Shown here piece by piece: positions 4,807 to 5,541 of a stretch of 5,541 nt of DNA. Under the pieces are notes generated by a model that made no database searches, was not told the origin of the DNA, and was given only the letters and a program-made list of their open reading frames with translations. Source of the DNA: CAZSVI01 sp964610205 (GTDB taxonomy: Bacteria; Bacillota; Clostridia; DSM-8532); the NCBI GenBank assembly GCA_964610205.1, contig CAZSVI010000174.1, forward strand, positions 1-5,541, in the 5' to 3' direction. How positions within the stretch are numbered: the first letter of the stretch is position 1; the number at the start of each line of letters is the position of its first letter. A program made the translations under genes and the position numbers.

Positions 4807-4985
4807 TATTTTATGTTATCTTTTTCCTGTAAAGATAACCTGCGCAGAACCATTTGATGCTTCCGACGCCGGAATATACAGCATTCTCTTCTGTGATATA
4901 GGCGCCAGGACAATTTGAAGATGATTATTCACAATTGACACTATATGATGATGACTGTATTCGGGTTATAAATCAGTAACTATGT
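4807..4985. other. Gene-poor stretch with a possible decayed minus-strand coding remnant
   Basis: No intact gene is present. On the minus strand two different frames look weakly protein-like over 4810-4920: one reads PGAYITEENAVYSGVGSIKW and ends at TAA near 4808; the other reads QIVLAPISQKRMLYIPASEA and also ends soon after. Both are blocked upstream by stops and lack starts. They may be one eroded gene, but I cannot say which frame was real. Confidence 0.2.
4815..4839. repeat. Perfect 9-bp inverted repeat
   Basis: GTTATCTTT and AAAGATAAC are separated by seven bases (TTCCTGT). No long T-run follows on either strand, so it is not a standard terminator. It sits ten bases upstream of the minus-strand TTGACA and could be a regulator site or the trace of a transposon end. 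Confidence 0.4.
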
Positions 4986-5228
4986 TGGTATATATTATTT
5001 AGCGTTTATACAGGGTTTATTTGACAATCCCTTTTTTGTACTTGTTTCACCGGTTTTAATATTTTTATTTCAGGTAAAGGGAGACTATTTAGAAATTTTA
5101 TCTAAGTTGTATAAAATGCGTAGAAGGATTGATGTCAGAATAGAGCCGCATATTTTAGAAGTGATAATGATGATAGTGGTATGCTACAGGAAATTTTATC
5201 AACAGGAAGTATTTTATATCAGACTTGA
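4986..5228 (+). pseudogene. MNT-type nucleotidyltransferase pseudogene, frameshifted
   Basis: Three frames together spell a decayed minimal nucleotidyltransferase. Near 4986-5015 WYILFSVYTG stands for the family's YLFGSYxxG. Then in another frame FDNPFFVLVSP (about 5021-5052) stands for DSDIDxxVVSP, followed by DYLEILSKLYKMRRRIDVRI and EPH (about 5082-5151), where the RIEPH motif is well kept. A third frame, SDNDDSGMLQEILSTGSILY, ends at TGA 5226-5228, as relatives end with 'GxxxEIlktGxiiY'. MNT proteins transfer nucleotides to a partner, for example AMP to the HEPN toxin in MntA/HepT toxin-antitoxin pairs. Both GS and the catalytic Asp pair are gone and at least two frameshifts are needed, so it is dead. 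No HEPN partner was found nearby. Confidence 0.6.
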
Positions 5229-5484
5229 TATTTCATTAATGTTTTGTTACTACTCAGGCGTTGACAAACTCTAAATAATAAGCTATTGGAAACAATTGAT
5301 TTGATAAAAAATGCTCAACAACCGTTATAATACTTCACAAAAGATATTTTATGTAGTAATATATGGACCTTTCATTTAAGTTTATACTTATTATAACAAT
5401 ATTTAGCCTTTTTATAAATCCATAAAAACATTGCTCTACGGGAGATATCCGAATTACTTAATGCAACTAAAATATAGTTGCAAA
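5229..5484. other. AT-rich stretch without an intact gene
   Basis: No frame carries a start with a ribosome site. A plus-strand TTATAAT box (5324-5330) and a minus-strand TATAAT (near 5390) look like isolated -10 boxes, but no gene follows either. A minus-strand frame of about 44 codons (about 5365-5500) includes SNSDISRRAMFLWIYKKA; it is too short and too AT-rich to call. Confidence 0.3.
5462..5482. repeat. Perfect 8-bp palindrome TGCAACTA-N5-TAGTTGCA
   Basis: TGCAACTA (5462-5469) and TAGTTGCA (5475-5482) are exact inverse copies around AAATA. The symmetric 21-bp layout resembles binding sites of MarR-type dimeric repressors. It begins two bases after the stop of a possible minus-strand gene end (5485), so it could also be a weak terminator stem, although no T-run follows. 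Confidence 0.45.
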
Positions 5485-5541
5485 TTATCCTCCGTTTGAC
5501 AGCCTAAAAGAAAAATAAGCCTCTAAACTGCCTTTGATTAG
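5485..5541 (-). CDS. Possible gene end at the right edge
   Basis: A minus-strand frame is open from the right edge for 18 codons (LIKGSLEAYFSFRLSNGG) and stops at TAA 5485-5487. The other two minus frames here are closed within 57 bases. It is far too short to identify and may be chance. The same bases contain GGAGG (5488-5492), which could instead be a ribosome site for a TTG just downstream, but that leads to only nine codons. Confidence 0.2.
   Translation of the reverse strand, partial: LIKGSLEAYFSFRLSNGG

Noticed and set aside
2855..4860. Short similarity between GCTTCAAGTGGTT (near 2857) and the reverse strand near 4860, encoding FKWF/IKWF
   Set aside because: About 12 of 15 bases match, which is expected by chance many times in a window of this size.

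Overview
The window reads as chromosomal DNA of a low-GC Firmicute, most likely a clostridial anaerobe. The base composition is AT-rich, the Shine-Dalgarno sites are strong (AGGAG, AGGAGG), and TTG starts are favoured. The families present also fit: a WYL regulator, a clostridial-type single-cluster ferredoxin remnant, a VirB6-like fragment from a Gram-positive conjugative element, and a bacterial group II intron. The species cannot be named from the sequence alone.

Layout. (1) Bases 1-1890, minus strand, hold an intact operon. A sigma-A-like promoter (1862-1890) is followed by a 29-codon ORF (1735-1824). That ORF overlaps by four bases (TTGA) a WYL-domain regulator (836-1738). After 66 bp comes a BtrH/C39-like protein of cysteine-protease fold (1-769, running off the left edge). 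The regulator probably controls its own operon; an imperfect palindrome at 814-836 is a candidate site. (2) Bases 1900-3150 are a gene graveyard. A plus-strand ABC-2 permease tail abuts a minus-strand VirB6-like fragment with a frameshift, which is fused in frame to a ferredoxin remnant that has lost two cluster cysteines. Next come an unassigned plus-strand frame, a minus-strand membrane-protein tail, and the 3' end (domains V and VI) of a group II intron. (3) Bases 3220-4300, plus strand, hold two apparently intact genes. One encodes a 114-aa highly charged, repetitive, probably disordered protein. The other encodes a 140-aa protein with a disordered N-terminus and a carboxypeptidase-regulatory-like beta-sandwich. 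A bidirectional terminator closes the pair. (4) Bases 4286-5541 are again mostly debris: a minus-strand gene tail cut off by a solo IS end carrying phased repeats, a 61-aa minus-strand ORF with its own terminator, a plus-strand nucleotidyltransferase (MNT) pseudogene with frameshifts, and AT-rich sequence with palindromes.

The two intact units (the WYL operon and the disordered/beta-sandwich pair) sit between eroded pieces of mobile elements and their cargo. This is typical of an old accessory region. I see no CRISPR array, tRNA or rRNA, and no complete novel defence or conjugation system. The most distinctive items are the TTGA-coupled micro-ORF, the ferredoxin/VirB6 fusion, the isolated intron 3' end and the MNT remnant.
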